Part shown: positions 34,053 through 43,781 of the stretch, one piece after another
Numbering within the stretch: the stretch's first letter is position 1
Layout: every line of letters begins with the position of its first letter
Assembly: GCA_039961735.1 (NCBI GenBank)
Contig: JABRVX010000006.1
Coordinates: forward strand, 1-64,000
Reading direction: 5' to 3'
Length of the DNA: 64,000 nucleotides
Source: Fimbriimonadia bacterium
GTDB lineage: Bacteria; Armatimonadota; Fimbriimonadia; Fimbriimonadales; JABRVX01
Notes under the pieces: model-generated
The model's input: the letters and a program-made list of their open reading frames with translations, nothing else
Told to the model about the DNA's origin: nothing
Database searches by the model: none
Translations under genes and position numbers: made by a program

Positions 34053-35734
34053 TGGTTGTCCTCGCTCTGCTCCTCGCTCGGTGGGCCAAAGACGTTCATG
34101 GGCTTCCTCTTCGGGCCCGTGAAAGGTGCCTTCGCGAACTTGTCGCCCTCCTTCGCTCCACTGACGATCTCGTACTGCGTCACACCCTTGAGCCCAATCT
34201 GGAGCGGGACTCGTCTGGTTTCTGGCACCATTTTGCCGGTCTTCTTGTCCTTCACTTGCTTGCCGGTCAAAAGCAAGCCGTAGTACACGTCCTTTCCGGT
34301 CTCCTTTCCTACCGCCTCGGCAGCCAGCAGTAGTGCGTTCTTTGCCCTACCCGTAATGATCCGACATTTTGCCGTCATCCCGGGCTTCAGGCGCGGATCC
34401 GGATCGCGCAGGCGCACTTCCACCTCGAACTTGACAACGGTATCGGCGGTGACGGCCGTCACTGCAGCCCCTTCCGAGGCAGGCGCAATTCGATGCACTC
34501 TTCCCTCGAACTTCACACCCTGCAGCGCATCCGCCGTAATCTCCACGTCCTGCCCCTCTCGCAGACGCGCCACGTCCACCTCGTTCACCTGCAACCGGAC
34601 ACGCAGCTCGCTCAGGTCTGCAATCTGATACACAGGCGTTCCCGCCGAGAAGCCAGATAGCGCAGTCACTAGGTCACCCACCTGCACGTAGCGCTTGGTG
34701 GCCATTCCATTCATCGGGGAGCGAATCTCTGTCTCGTTCAGCTGCCGTTCGGCATCCGCCAGTTGGCTGCCCACTTGGTCCACGGCGGCCCTAGCCTGGT
34801 CCACTTGTTCTCGCGTCGCCCTCACGTTCTGTTGCCGAGCACGAGCAGCGGCGAGGTTGGCTTCGGCGATCTGCAATGCCTCCTTCTTGAGCTGAACCAC
34901 ATAGGTGTTGGCCTGTGCTTGCCTGTAGCTCGCCTGCGCCTGTTTTAGCCTCTCCTCCGCCGCTTTCAGGCGAACCGGCTGTTGTTTATCGAGCAACTCG
35001 CGAGCCTTGACCGCGGAAACGTAGGCGGTCTGCGCCGTGTCGAACAACGCCTTCGCAGCCTCCAGCTCACGCGCGGAGGCATAACCCTTCGCAACGAGGT
35101 TGGAGACACGCATGTGCTCGGCTCTCCGTTGTTCGAGATTGGCGCGTGCATCGTCCACTGCGCGGTCGGCATTCAGGCGCTCTTGCGGGAAGATGGCATC
35201 TTGGAGTTCCACGAGGTCCTGAGACGCGGCATCCATGGCGGCTTTCGCTTGGTCCAGAGCCGCCTCGGTCAGCTTCGGCTGGGTCTCCAGTTCCTGTCGT
35301 GCCTGGCGGTACGAAGCCTCAGCCTGCCGCAGGTCGGCGGAGGTGCTTCGCTGATCCGTCTCGTAGCGAATGCCGGCCTCTTGCAGGCGGGAGAGGGCCG
35401 ACCGCTGTTGGGCCCTAACCTGTGCCACGACCAGCTGCGTCTCCTGAGGGTCTACGGTAGCTAGGGTTTGTCCCGCCCTTACCATCTGTCCCTCTTCCAC
35501 CAAGAGGCTTGCCACACGTCCACCGGTCCGGGGGCGCACTTCGACGGCGCGAACCGCCTCCACGGTGCCCGACTCCACCACGTCCACCACCAGTTCGCCT
35601 CTGGTAACCGTGAACGTCCGTTCCTTCTTTTGGGCGGGCTGCATGGCTCGCATCGCCACCCAAGTCGAACCGCCAATGATGATGACACCGAGCCCTAGGC
35701 ATCCGAACACGACCCCGCGCTTACCGATTCTCAT
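34049..35734 (-). CDS. Periplasmic adaptor (MacA/HlyD family)
   Basis: 561 residues. N-terminal membrane anchor (VVFGCLGLGVIIIGGSTWVAM), a lipoyl half-motif (VVESGTVEAVRAVEVRPRTGGRV), then a very long coiled-coil hairpin (residues 100-340) rich in Gln, Ala and Glu. The second lipoyl half and beta-barrel follow (EIRSPMNGMATKRYVQVGDLV, LRVRLQVNEVDVARLREGQDVEI), and a membrane-proximal domain (GMTAKCRIITGRAKNALLLAAEAV). Length exceeds typical MacA (about 370) because of the coiled coil and a charged C-terminal extension. Works with the downstream MacB-type permease. No outer-membrane TolC-like gene is nearby. Confidence 0.9.
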   Translation of the reverse strand: MRIGKRGVVFGCLGLGVIIIGGSTWVAMRAMQPAQKKERTFTVTRGELVVDVVESGTVEAVRAVEVRPRTGGRVASLLVEEGQMVRAGQTLATVDPQETQLVVAQVRAQQRSALSRLQEAGIRYETDQRSTSADLRQAEASYRQARQELETQPKLTEAALDQAKAAMDAASQDLVELQDAIFPQERLNADRAVDDARANLEQRRAEHMRVSNLVAKGYASARELEAAKALFDTAQTAYVSAVKARELLDKQQPVRLKAAEERLKQAQASYRQAQANTYVVQLKKEALQIAEANLAAARARQQNVRATREQVDQARAAVDQVGSQLADAERQLNETEIRSPMNGMATKRYVQVGDLVTALSGFSAGTPVYQIADLSELRVRLQVNEVDVARLREGQDVEITADALQGVKFEGRVHRIAPASEGAAVTAVTADTVVKFEVEVRLRDPDPRLKPGMTAKCRIITGRAKNALLLAAEAVGKETGKDVYYGLLLTGKQVKDKKTGKMVPETRRVPLQIGLKGVTQYEIVSGAKEGDKFAKAPFTGPKRKPMNVFGPPSEEQSEDNQ

Positions 35735-36008
35735 TGCGTTCTCATCCTCTTCCCTTCCCAGCCTTCACGGTCAAGGGCCTCATGCCCGGATACGCCCTCG
35801 CCTCGTACCGGGTTGCGGCGCTCCGCCTTCCGGCTGTTCAACCCGCTTGCGTTCGCTCCTGCCACGCGCAGGGCCTGAGCACTTCGCCCCAACCGAAGGC
35901 CATCTGCCCGACCGCCACCACGCTACGCGTTCCCAGGGGTATACACACTACCCACAGCGGGCGAATCCGATAATCAAGAACGATGTCCCCGAGTGCGAGG
36001 AGCGAACG

Positions 36009-38189
36009 ATGAAGCAGCTACTTCAGAACTACAAGACGGGCAAGATGGAAGTCGCCGAGGTTCCCCCACCTTCGGCCCGATCCGGCGGAGTGCTCGTCGC
36101 CAACCGCTTCTCGCTAATCAGCGCCGGCACGGAGCGACAGAAGGTGGAGACGGCGAAGAAAAGCCTCATCGGTAAGGCCCGTTCGCGCCCCGACCTGGTC
36201 AAGAAGGTGCTGCGTTCCATTCAGACCGAAGGCCTCGCCACCGCTTGGAGGAAGGTGCAGGCGCGCCTGGATCAGCCCACTCCGCTCGGCTATAGCTGCG
36301 CTGGCGTCGTGCGCGAGGTCGGGGCCGACGTGCCCGACATTCAGGTGGGTGACAGGGTGGCATGCGGTGGGGCCGAGCACGCACACCACGCCGAGTTGGT
36401 GTCGGTCCCTCTCAATCTGGTCGTTCCCGTGCCCGAGTCGGTCTCCATGGAGGAAGCGGCATACACGACAGTTGGAGCCATCGCCTTGCACGGCGTCCGG
36501 CAAGCACAGGTTCAGCTAGGCGACAACGTGATGGTCATCGGGCTCGGGCTGCTCGGCATTCTCACGGTTCAGCTCTTGAAAGGGTGCGGGTGCCACGTCA
36601 TCGGTGTCGACGTCGCACCCCAGCGCGTGGAGATGGCCAAACGGTTCGGATGCGACCTGGCCGTGCTCCGTACGGAGGACCTGATCTCCGCCACCGAGGC
36701 ATTCACACGGGGCTGCGGCGTAGACAGTGTGATCATCACCGCGGGCGGAGAGCAGAACAATGACCCGGTGGAGCTTGCGGGCGAGGTCGCACGGGACCGT
36801 GGACGTGTCGTGGTGGTGGGCATGGTCAAGACCGACCTGCCGCGCAGAACGTACTATGACAAAGAGTTGACCCTAACGACATCTCGCTCTTACGGCCCGG
36901 GGCGTTACGACCCACTGTACGAAGAGGCGGGGATCGACTATCCGATCGGTTACGTCCGGTGGACCGAGCGCGAGAACATGCGCGAGTTCCTGCGGCTGGT
37001 GGCGAACGGCAAGGTGGATCTGAAGTCCATCACCACTCACACCTTCAAGTTCGACGACGCACTCTCGGCGTACGACCTTCTAACCGGTCCGGACGCTGCT
37101 TCCACCCTTGGGGTACTGCTCGAGTACGCGACACACGAGCAGTATTCCCCAATCATCCATGCGGCGAAGATGGAACGCATGCCCGGCCCCGTGAAGCTCG
37201 GGGTCATCGGCGTGGGCAACTTCTGCACGGGCACGCTGCTGCCCCATCTCAAGGGGATCAGCGAAGTGGAGTTCGTCGGTGTTGCGAGCGCGGGCGGTGT
37301 GTCGGCCAAGAGTGCGATGGACCGCTTCGGCTTCCGCTATGCGGCAGGAAACGCACGGGACATCCTGCAAGACAGCGACATCAACGCGGTGCTCATCGCC
37401 ACAAGGCACGACAGCCATGCTCCGCTGGTGTGCGAGGCGCTGCGGGCAGGCAAGGCCGTTTTCGTCGAAAAGCCGCTCGCGCTGAACGAAAACCAACTTG
37501 CCGACGTGATCCGTACCCACCAGGAAACAGGCGGATTCCTGTTCGTCGGCCACAATCGTCGCTTCTCGCCGATGGTGAAGCGAATCGCGGAGTTCTTCCG
37601 CAACCGCAGCGGGCCAATGATGATGAATTACCGCGTGAACGCCGGGCCGCTGGAAAGCAAACACTGGATGCGCGCCACGGCCGAGGGAGGCAGTCGGGTA
37701 ATTAGCGAGGGCTGCCACTTCCTAGATGTGATGATGTTCCTCGCCGGAGCGCGGCCCGTTCGCGCCTTCGGTGCCATCCCCAAGGACGGGCACGAACCCG
37801 ACACGGCACACGGTGTGGTGCAGTTCGCCGACGGGAGTGTGGGCACGCTGACCTACGTCACGATCTGTGACCCGAGCCTGCCGAAGGAACACCTGGAGGT
37901 TTTCTGCGACGGCAAGGGGGCGGTGCTGGAAGACTTCCGAGCACTGAAGCTATACGCGGATGGCAAAGCGAGCGAACATAAAGCGGCGGGCCAGGACAAG
38001 GGCCATAAGGCCGAGCTCGAGATGTTCGCGGAGCTCGTGAAGACGGGCGGCCCGATGCCAGTGAGCATCGAAGACCTCGCTGCGCTCTCGCTATCCACCT
38101 TCGCCATCCTCTCCACGGCTCCCGAGGGTGTAGCTACGACGCTGGATGTGCAGCGCCTGCTCGCCCGCGAGCCGGTGCAGCAGGCGTAG
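36009..38189 (+). CDS. Fused MDR-type dehydrogenase + Gfo/Idh/MocA oxidoreductase
   Basis: 726 residues; AGGAG lies 7 nt before the ATG (the open frame upstream is not coding). Residues 1-385 form a medium-chain alcohol-dehydrogenase-like domain (LISAGTERQ, GYSCAGVVREVGADV, VIGLGLLGILTVQLLKGCGCHVIGVD). The usual catalytic and structural zinc cysteines are not evident. Residues 395-726 are a Gfo/Idh/MocA domain (KLGVIGVGNFCTGTLLPHL; the EKPLALN Glu-Lys-Pro motif; SRVISEGCHFLDVMM with the catalytic His). Such bi-domain oxidoreductases usually sit in surface-polysaccharide clusters acting on nucleotide sugars, but here the gene is isolated between an exporter and ribosomal genes. Confidence 0.88.
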   Translation: MKQLLQNYKTGKMEVAEVPPPSARSGGVLVANRFSLISAGTERQKVETAKKSLIGKARSRPDLVKKVLRSIQTEGLATAWRKVQARLDQPTPLGYSCAGVVREVGADVPDIQVGDRVACGGAEHAHHAELVSVPLNLVVPVPESVSMEEAAYTTVGAIALHGVRQAQVQLGDNVMVIGLGLLGILTVQLLKGCGCHVIGVDVAPQRVEMAKRFGCDLAVLRTEDLISATEAFTRGCGVDSVIITAGGEQNNDPVELAGEVARDRGRVVVVGMVKTDLPRRTYYDKELTLTTSRSYGPGRYDPLYEEAGIDYPIGYVRWTERENMREFLRLVANGKVDLKSITTHTFKFDDALSAYDLLTGPDAASTLGVLLEYATHEQYSPIIHAAKMERMPGPVKLGVIGVGNFCTGTLLPHLKGISEVEFVGVASAGGVSAKSAMDRFGFRYAAGNARDILQDSDINAVLIATRHDSHAPLVCEALRAGKAVFVEKPLALNENQLADVIRTHQETGGFLFVGHNRRFSPMVKRIAEFFRNRSGPMMMNYRVNAGPLESKHWMRATAEGGSRVISEGCHFLDVMMFLAGARPVRAFGAIPKDGHEPDTAHGVVQFADGSVGTLTYVTICDPSLPKEHLEVFCDGKGAVLEDFRALKLYADGKASEHKAAGQDKGHKAELEMFAELVKTGGPMPVSIEDLAALSLSTFAILSTAPEGVATTLDVQRLLAREPVQQA

Positions 38190-38414
38190 GGCTGACCCCA
38201 TGCCCCGATGATCCGTCCTCGGATGGGGCTGGGGCCCGCACCCAGCCCGACTGCAGCCATCGCGGGATGCCGACGCCTATCCATCCGAGGGCGGATAGAT
38301 AGGCAAGGTTGCCGGCTGCAACGGGGATCTAATCACGAGTAGGCCCGCTGCATGCAGACGACCGGGCTGCTGTGCCATAATAATTGTTCGCGTCACGCGC
38401 AGAGAGGTTATTGG

Positions 38415-38729
38415 ATGTACGCGATCGTACAATCGGGCGGAAAGCAGTATCGAGCAGAGAAGGATGCCACGCTGATCTTGGACCGGATCGAGGGCGATTC
38501 CGGCTCCCGGGTCGAGCTGGACCACGTTCTGTTGGTCCGCACGGAATCGGGCGTGAAGGTGGGAACGCCGTACGTGCTTGGCGCCAAGGTGGTGGGTACC
38601 ATCGTTCGCCAGGCCCGCGGGCGTAAGGTCGTCGGCCTGAAGTACAAGGCGAAAAAGCGCTACAAGAGACGATACGGGTTTCGACCGGAGCTCACGTTCG
38701 TCCGCGTCAACGACATCGTAGGAAGCTAG
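38415..38729 (+). CDS. rplU: 50S ribosomal protein L21
   Basis: 104 residues from ATG 38415 ([18 protein letters not shown]), with GAGAGG upstream; the frame is open further up but conserved sequence starts here. [32 protein letters not shown] is the RNA-binding C-terminal signature. Binds 23S rRNA. Forms the standard rplU-rpmA pair with the next gene 13 bp downstream. Confidence 0.97.
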   Translation: MYAIVQSGGKQYRAEKDATLILDRIEGDSGSRVELDHVLLVRTESGVKVGTPYVLGAKVVGTIVRQARGRKVVGLKYKAKKRYKRRYGFRPELTFVRVNDIVGS

Positions 38730-38742
38730 GGGAGGTCGCGAT

Positions 38743-39003
38743 ATGGCACACAAGAAAGGCGTCGGAAGTACCCGCAACGGCAGGGACAGTAAGCCGAAGA
38801 TGCTGGGAGTGAAGCGTTTCGCGGGGCAGGTCGTCCGCGCAGGCGAGATACTCGTACGCCAGCGCGGCACCCGGCTGCACCCGGGCCCGAACGTCGGCGT
38901 CGGTCGGGATTTCACGCTGTTCGCCTATTGCGACGGGCACGTGGTAATGGAAGGACCCAAGAACCGCCGGCGCATGGCGGTCATCCCCGCAGAGACCTCC
39001 TAG
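38743..39003 (+). CDS. rpmA: 50S ribosomal protein L27
   Basis: 86 residues; GGGGAGGT precedes the [22 protein letters not shown], the [21 protein letters not shown] signature, and [11 protein letters not shown]. The N-terminus lies near the peptidyl-transferase centre. There is no cleavable N-terminal extension of the kind seen in Firmicutes. The usual third partner, obgE, is not downstream; a terminator and a convergent gene follow. Confidence 0.97.
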   Translation: MAHKKGVGSTRNGRDSKPKMLGVKRFAGQVVRAGEILVRQRGTRLHPGPNVGVGRDFTLFAYCDGHVVMEGPKNRRRMAVIPAETS

Positions 39004-39026
39004 CCCCCTGCTCCCAAGTCTTGCGG

Positions 39027-39053
39027 CGCCCCGAGGGTCCCTCCCTCGGGGCG
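39027..39053. terminator. Hairpin terminator after rplU-rpmA
   Basis: A perfect 11-bp stem, CGCCCCGAGGG / CCCTCGGGGCG, with loop TCCCT, 23 bp after the rpmA stop. It also sits past the likely true end of the convergent gene (39128), so it may serve both. Confidence 0.75.
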
Positions 39054-39127
39054 TTCCATCTGTCGCAATCCCGTGTGGTCTCGCCGCCCCGGCGATTGGA
39101 GTGACCGGCGAGACGCCGGTACCACGG

Positions 39128-40487
39128 TCACCTCCGACGCTGCAAGGCCAGGAGGAGCAAGCCGGAGGCAACGACCGCAATCCCTCCCGGCTCCGGGACC
39201 GGGGTGGAGAGGTAGACGCGTGCGGTGCCATCGGGCATTCCGGCTACCCAGAGGAACATGACCGTTCTCACCGATCGTCATGGCACCCGCGCCAACGTAG
39301 GGCTCCTCGCCGAACGCGCTGTCAGAAACGCAGAAGGTGTTAACGAATACCTTCTCCTTCCCCGCCGTAGACTCACCAGCGCCGTCCCACAACACGTTCC
39401 CCCACCGATCCATTCCGCCGAGAGACAATCTGGTCGGCGGACCACCTAGCACCGGGCCAGAGATACTCTCGCGGTTCCGGTACACCGCCCTATTCGCGCC
39501 GCCTATCGACTCGGCCCCGATCCACGCTACCGTGCCATCGTCCGTCAGATAGATGTCCAGCTGGCGTATGCCATGATCACGGCCGCCAAAGACCTGTGAG
39601 GAGATGTCCTCGTAGTCCACATAGAGCACTTGGCCGCGAAACCCCGGGTAGAACGCAAGCCAGGCGAAGTGACCGCTGTTGCTGAACGCTTGTGCCAAGG
39701 CACCGACGCTGTCCAGCAGCAATCCCTTCGTCAGGTTCTGATCGTTGAGGAACACATCCATCCTACCGTCGGTGTTTGGACCCACCCCGGTCCATAGGAC
39801 GTCTCCTCGGTCATTGACGTAGGCCCAGGAGTCGGCGGAGCGCGGTTTTCCTCCCAGGATCGGAGCAGAGTAGTTGGTGCTGTTCACATACAGGTCCACG
39901 CCCTCGCCCTGGCTCATCGCCCAGATCGCATCGCCTCTGCGATTGATGCCCCTCAGCGCTGTCTGGTACTTGTACAGCGTGCCGCCGAGCATCTCAGTCC
40001 CTCGGAAGAACTGGATTTCGTCCCTTTCTCGGGAGGCAATGAGCCACAAGGGTCTGCCCTGCTCGTCAATCCCTCTCGAACCCACAGACCCGGTCGCATC
40101 ATGCACGGGAGGCGACACCTGCGGCAGGATGTCTTCGCCGTCCACCATCATGTGAAGCAAGCCGTCAGGAGTCATCGCCGACCACGCAACTTGGCCCTGA
40201 TCGTTGATGCCCCCGCTCGCCGTCCAACCCAGCGTCGGCATATCGAAGTACTTCGCGTTCAGATTGGTACCGTTCTTGAACACCTGAAACACGGGGACGC
40301 CGCCGCTCCATGGCATCGGGATTGACCCATAGAAGTATGCGTCGCCGTTCCGGTTGACCCCGTACGGCTTGGGCCAGCCCCCCGGCACCTCGTCCAATCC
40401 GGACACCAGCAGCTCATGACGCCACTGCATCTGCGCAGGTGCTAGACACACGAGGAGCCAGGCCAACACAACTACCATAAGTTTCAT
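39128..40487 (-). CDS. Secreted PEP-CTERM protein (frameshifted near the C-terminus)
   Basis: The start has GGAGGTG and a signal peptide (KLMVVVLAWLLVCLAPAQ). About 400 residues of repeated short blocks follow (GVNRNGDAYFYGS, GINDQGQVAWSA, GIDEQGRPLWLI, GINRRGDAIWAM, YVNDRGDVLWTG), spaced 45-60 residues apart like propeller blades. In the uninterrupted frame the end is a 95-residue Arg/Pro-rich tail running to 39000 over the terminator. Shifting frame at about 39262 instead gives GMPDGTARVYLSTPVPEPGG then IAVVASGLLLLALQRRR and stop at 39128, a textbook PEP-CTERM sorting signal. One missing base after CATG explains it. Confidence 0.75.
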
Positions 40488-40557
40488 CGTAACACCTCCA
40501 GGTCTTCACCGTGGGGGCGGCCACAGCGCCGAAGGCCGCCCCCGGCGAGTCAATGTG

Positions 40558-41886
40558 CTACCTCGGTCCCCACGTGGCCCGGACTCTGCCGTCGTTCGTC
40601 ACCACGATGATCGCCCCGTCTGCGTCCATCGCCATGTCGTGCCGCGAAACGGTGGACGAAAGCTGGACCGGGAATGGGTGTGGCAACACCAAGGGTTGGA
40701 ACGGGTTGATCGTCCAGAGCCACCCGCTCTCGGTCACGAAGTACAGGTACGTCGTACCGCCCTGATCGCTGTACGTCGGACTGGAGCTAAGTTCGTCCGC
40801 CGTCGAGGGCATCTTGCGGCAGAAGTACGCGATGGCGTCAAGTTGGTCCGCGCTGCGATCGTGCGCACGAACCACCGAGGGTCGGTTGGTTCCGGAGCCT
40901 GCGGTTCGGGTGAGCACATAGGTGATCGGTTGCGCGCAGCCGAAGTCATTGCACGGGTTGGCCACGACCATTCCGATGTCCTTGAGCACGGGCGGCATCC
41001 CGTCCAGCGCCCTGGTCACGGGATAGCCCTGGAGTCGCACTGCCCCGTCGACGCGATCGTCTCGTACTCCATAGACGCGCGCCTTGTTGGCGGTGGTCCT
41101 ACCGACAAAGTACATCCGGACATCGGGTGGGGCCGTGTTGGCGATGGTGGCCCAACCGTCGCACACTTCTCCTGGCGTCTTCTCGTCGTAAGTTCACGCG
41201 ACTTCACCGCTCGCCCCTTTGTCTACTATCTTGTCCAGGGTTGACAGGCCAGTGGCTGCGTAGACGTAGATGCGCCACCGGGACTCCTCCAGAGGCAGCG
41301 GCCCATACCCCGCGCTGGGAGTGCGAAGTAGGGGTCCAGAGGCCCACACGTACCACACGGGCGGTTGGTTCTCCGGGCTCCCTGAGTAGGATGTCTCGAA
41401 GGCCAGGATCTGCCAGCCGCTGTTCCCCACATACACCCGGGAACCGTTGGTTGCCCCAAAGGGTGAAGGAGCGTACAGGGGAGGCGTGATCGCGCCGAGT
41501 TGCGCGGATCGCCAGATGCGCGAGCCGGTGGATGCGTGGATACAGTGGATAAGGCCACTGGTGTTGCTGACGTAGACCGCCGGCTCGTTCCCTGCCATGC
41601 CCAGCGCGGGCGTGCCGACCGGCACTCCATCGCACTGGTATGGCCAGCCGGGAGCAACTTGGGTAACCCACGATCCCTGCTGGTCTACGCTCAGGACCAC
41701 GCGGTACAGGCGATTGTCGTCTGTGCCGAAGTACACGCTGTAGCCATAGGGCGACGGGTCGTTGTAGGGGCCCACGGCCACGACATCGGGAAGGCGAGCC
41801 GCCCAGCCTACACTGGCATCCCCTCTCCAGCTTCGCAGGCCCTCCCATCCCCGCAACCGCGAAGACGAGCCTCCGCATCGCTGCAA
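40558..41886 (-). pseudogene. PQQ/propeller-like secreted protein gene interrupted by an in-frame TGA
   Basis: Fragment 41194-41886 (for example YSVYFGTDDNRLYRVVLSV, AVYVSNTSGLIHCIHAS, SRVYVGNSGWQILAFETS, blade-like repeats of a PQQ-type propeller) ends in SGEVA then TGA at 41194-41196. The same frame continues TYDEKTPGEVCDGWATIANTAPP... to 40558, with more blades (DGWATI, TYLYFVTESGWLWTI, AIIVVTNDGRVRATWGPR). CGA to TGA would account for the break. The N-terminus is also damaged: MRRLVFAVAGMGG lies in another frame and no full signal peptide remains. Likely decayed. Confidence 0.65.
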
Positions 41887-41952
41887 GGGAAGGGATCGCG
41901 GTGCGATGGGCGAGGGGCGGAGAGGACGTACGGCCTGCGATGAGCCATCGGC

Positions 41953-42459
41953 CTACCTGCCGCGGGGTCTTCGCTTCTCTTCCAGCGGCACGCCCTTATC
42001 GTCTGTGGGGATCACCTGGCCGTCAGCTCGCAGCACGATGTGGATTCGCTCGCCAGCGATATTGTGCAGGTTGCACTTCACGACGATTGTCTCCGGCGGC
42101 GCGCCGGCCGGCGGCGGCGTGTACGCATAAGAAACATCACGTTGAACCGCCGAGTCGGTGGGGCACTTGAGCACCGACTTGTCCGCTAGGTAGGCCGGAA
42201 CCAGGTCCTCGAGGGTCTGCGGGTACTGCCCGCCATGTTCACCGCGATACCGCTGCAGTGCCGTGCCCACGCTCTGCAAGTTCTCCGTGCAGGTAGTGAT
42301 GCTGTAAGCCATCTGCATCCCTTGCTCGACCAGTGGCTTCATGAAGATCGCGAACACGATGCACGCCAGGAGGATCGCTCCACAGCCTATGCCCACGATC
42401 CAAGGCCACGGAGTTCCGCCCCGTTGCGAGCCACGCCACACCACTCTACTGCCGCTCAT
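41953..42459 (-). CDS. Pseudopilin-like membrane protein
   Basis: 168 residues from ATG 42459 with GGAGGT upstream. An N-terminal cytosolic segment (RGSQRGGTPWPW) and one transmembrane helix (IVGIGCGAILLACIVFAIFM) lead to a domain with TCTENLQSVGTALQRYRGEHGGQYPQTLEDLVPAYL and LKCPTDSA, which matches the core of type II secretion GspG-like pseudopilins. The normal prepilin cleavage motif is absent. A C-terminal extension (IVVKCNLHN, HIVLRADGQVI) and a basic tail follow. It lies 3 bp after the M42 peptidase gene, so they are co-transcribed. Confidence 0.75.
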   Translation of the reverse strand: MSGSRVVWRGSQRGGTPWPWIVGIGCGAILLACIVFAIFMKPLVEQGMQMAYSITTCTENLQSVGTALQRYRGEHGGQYPQTLEDLVPAYLADKSVLKCPTDSAVQRDVSYAYTPPPAGAPPETIVVKCNLHNIAGERIHIVLRADGQVIPTDDKGVPLEEKRRPRGR

Positions 42460-42461
42460 CG

Positions 42462-43532
42462 CTACCTCCCCGGAGTAAAGTCGGTGGATGGCTCTACGGC
42501 CAAGCAGAAGGCCGCCATCAGCTTGGCGCAGTTCTCCACGTCCTTCAGGTTCAGCACCTCGCACGGTGTGTGCATGTAACGGATGGGCACCGAGATCAGG
42601 GCGACGGCCATTCCGGCTCGGCTCACCTGCATCGCGTTCGCGTCGGTGCCGGTCCCACCGCCGGCGACTTCGATCTGGTAGGGTATGTTCGCGGCCTCCG
42701 CAGCTTTGAACAGCATGGACACGACCTTCGCGTTGTTGTTTGCCCCTCGACAGATCGCGGGCCCCTTCCCCAGCGATAGCTCGCCGACCTTCTTCTTGTC
42801 CACCGTCGGGTAGTCGGTCGCATGACCCACGTCCACGCAGAGTCCCACGTCGGCATTCGTGCCGTAGGCGCTGGTCTTCGCACCGCGGAGGCCTATCTCT
42901 TCCTGGACGGTGGCCACGGCACACACCGCGACCTTCGGTTTCCTGCGCGAGGCCGCGACGATTCGCAGCGCTTCGGCCACGATGAACGCCCCCATCTTGT
43001 TATCGAAGCCTCGAGCCGTGGCGACATCACCCTGCAGCGGAGCGAACTCCACTTGATAGGTGATGCAGTCGCCGATGGAGACTAGCTTCTGCGCCTGTGC
43101 CTTCTTGCTTACGCCGATGTCCACCCACAGGTCACTCAGGTCCGGCGCCTTCTTGCGCTCGTCGGGTTCGATCAGGTGGATCGCCTTCCGACCTAACACG
43201 CCGGGCACCCGACCCTTCGCCGTGTGCACCCACACGCGCTGGCCTACCGCGACCGTCGCATCGTGTCCGCCAATGCGGTCGAAGTACAGCATCCCATCGT
43301 CCGAGATGTAGCGGACGATGAATCCGATCTCGTCCATGTGTCCTGCGAGCATTACCTTTCTCGGAGCATCGGGGTTGACCCAGGCGAGGACGTTGCCCAT
43401 CACGTCCGTCTCCACCGCATGGGCGAATTGCGACGTGTACTCGCGATACAACCTCGCGGCTGGCTCTTCGAATCCGGAGGGGGACGGGGCGTTGACGATG
43501 CTCTTGAAGAACTCGAGGGACTCCGCTCGCAT
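42462..43532 (-). CDS. M42-family metallo-aminopeptidase
   Basis: 356 residues from ATG 43532 (AAAGGTG six nt upstream); GTG 43541 adds three codons. The dinuclear metal ligands are all visible: AGHMDEIG (His), ARGFDNKMG (bridging Asp), TVQEEIGLRG (catalytic Glu pair), DVGHATD (Asp) and PIRYMHTPCE (His). NAPSPSGFEE is the family's N-terminal hallmark. M42 enzymes are large dodecameric cytosolic aminopeptidases that trim short peptides; some were first misnamed endoglucanases. Confidence 0.94.
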   Translation of the reverse strand: MRAESLEFFKSIVNAPSPSGFEEPAARLYREYTSQFAHAVETDVMGNVLAWVNPDAPRKVMLAGHMDEIGFIVRYISDDGMLYFDRIGGHDATVAVGQRVWVHTAKGRVPGVLGRKAIHLIEPDERKKAPDLSDLWVDIGVSKKAQAQKLVSIGDCITYQVEFAPLQGDVATARGFDNKMGAFIVAEALRIVAASRRKPKVAVCAVATVQEEIGLRGAKTSAYGTNADVGLCVDVGHATDYPTVDKKKVGELSLGKGPAICRGANNNAKVVSMLFKAAEAANIPYQIEVAGGGTGTDANAMQVSRAGMAVALISVPIRYMHTPCEVLNLKDVENCAKLMAAFCLAVEPSTDFTPGR

Positions 43533-43672
43533 TTGTTGCACCTTTCACAAATAAGTGTTCGAGTAGGTATACCCGATACGCGTTGCCACTATACCGGCGA
43601 GGCAAACACGGCTAGCGCCCCGTAGATTTGGCGTTTTTCGTGCCATCCCGCGCAAATCGCCTGCCGGATGGA

Positions 43673-43701
43673 TTGACAGGAGGCAGCACCGGAGTTACAC
43701 T
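43673..43701 (+). promoter_or_regulatory. Sigma-70-type promoter
   Basis: TTGACA (43673-43678), exactly 17 nt, TACACT (43696-43701). It precedes the Ig-like surface-protein gene, leaving about 75 nt of leader with its own GGAAGGAG ribosome site. Confidence 0.75.
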
Positions 43702-43781
43702 ACCCGGTAGAAGCTTGGGTTTTGCTGGGTTATCCGGCGCTGTCGCGTGCGTCGTTGCACTAGTAGGAAGGAGTGCCCTCG

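Noticed and set aside
41194-41196. In-frame TGA read as selenocysteine
   Set aside because: No Cys-type active-site context and no obvious SECIS-like hairpin directly after it; a nonsense mutation is simpler.
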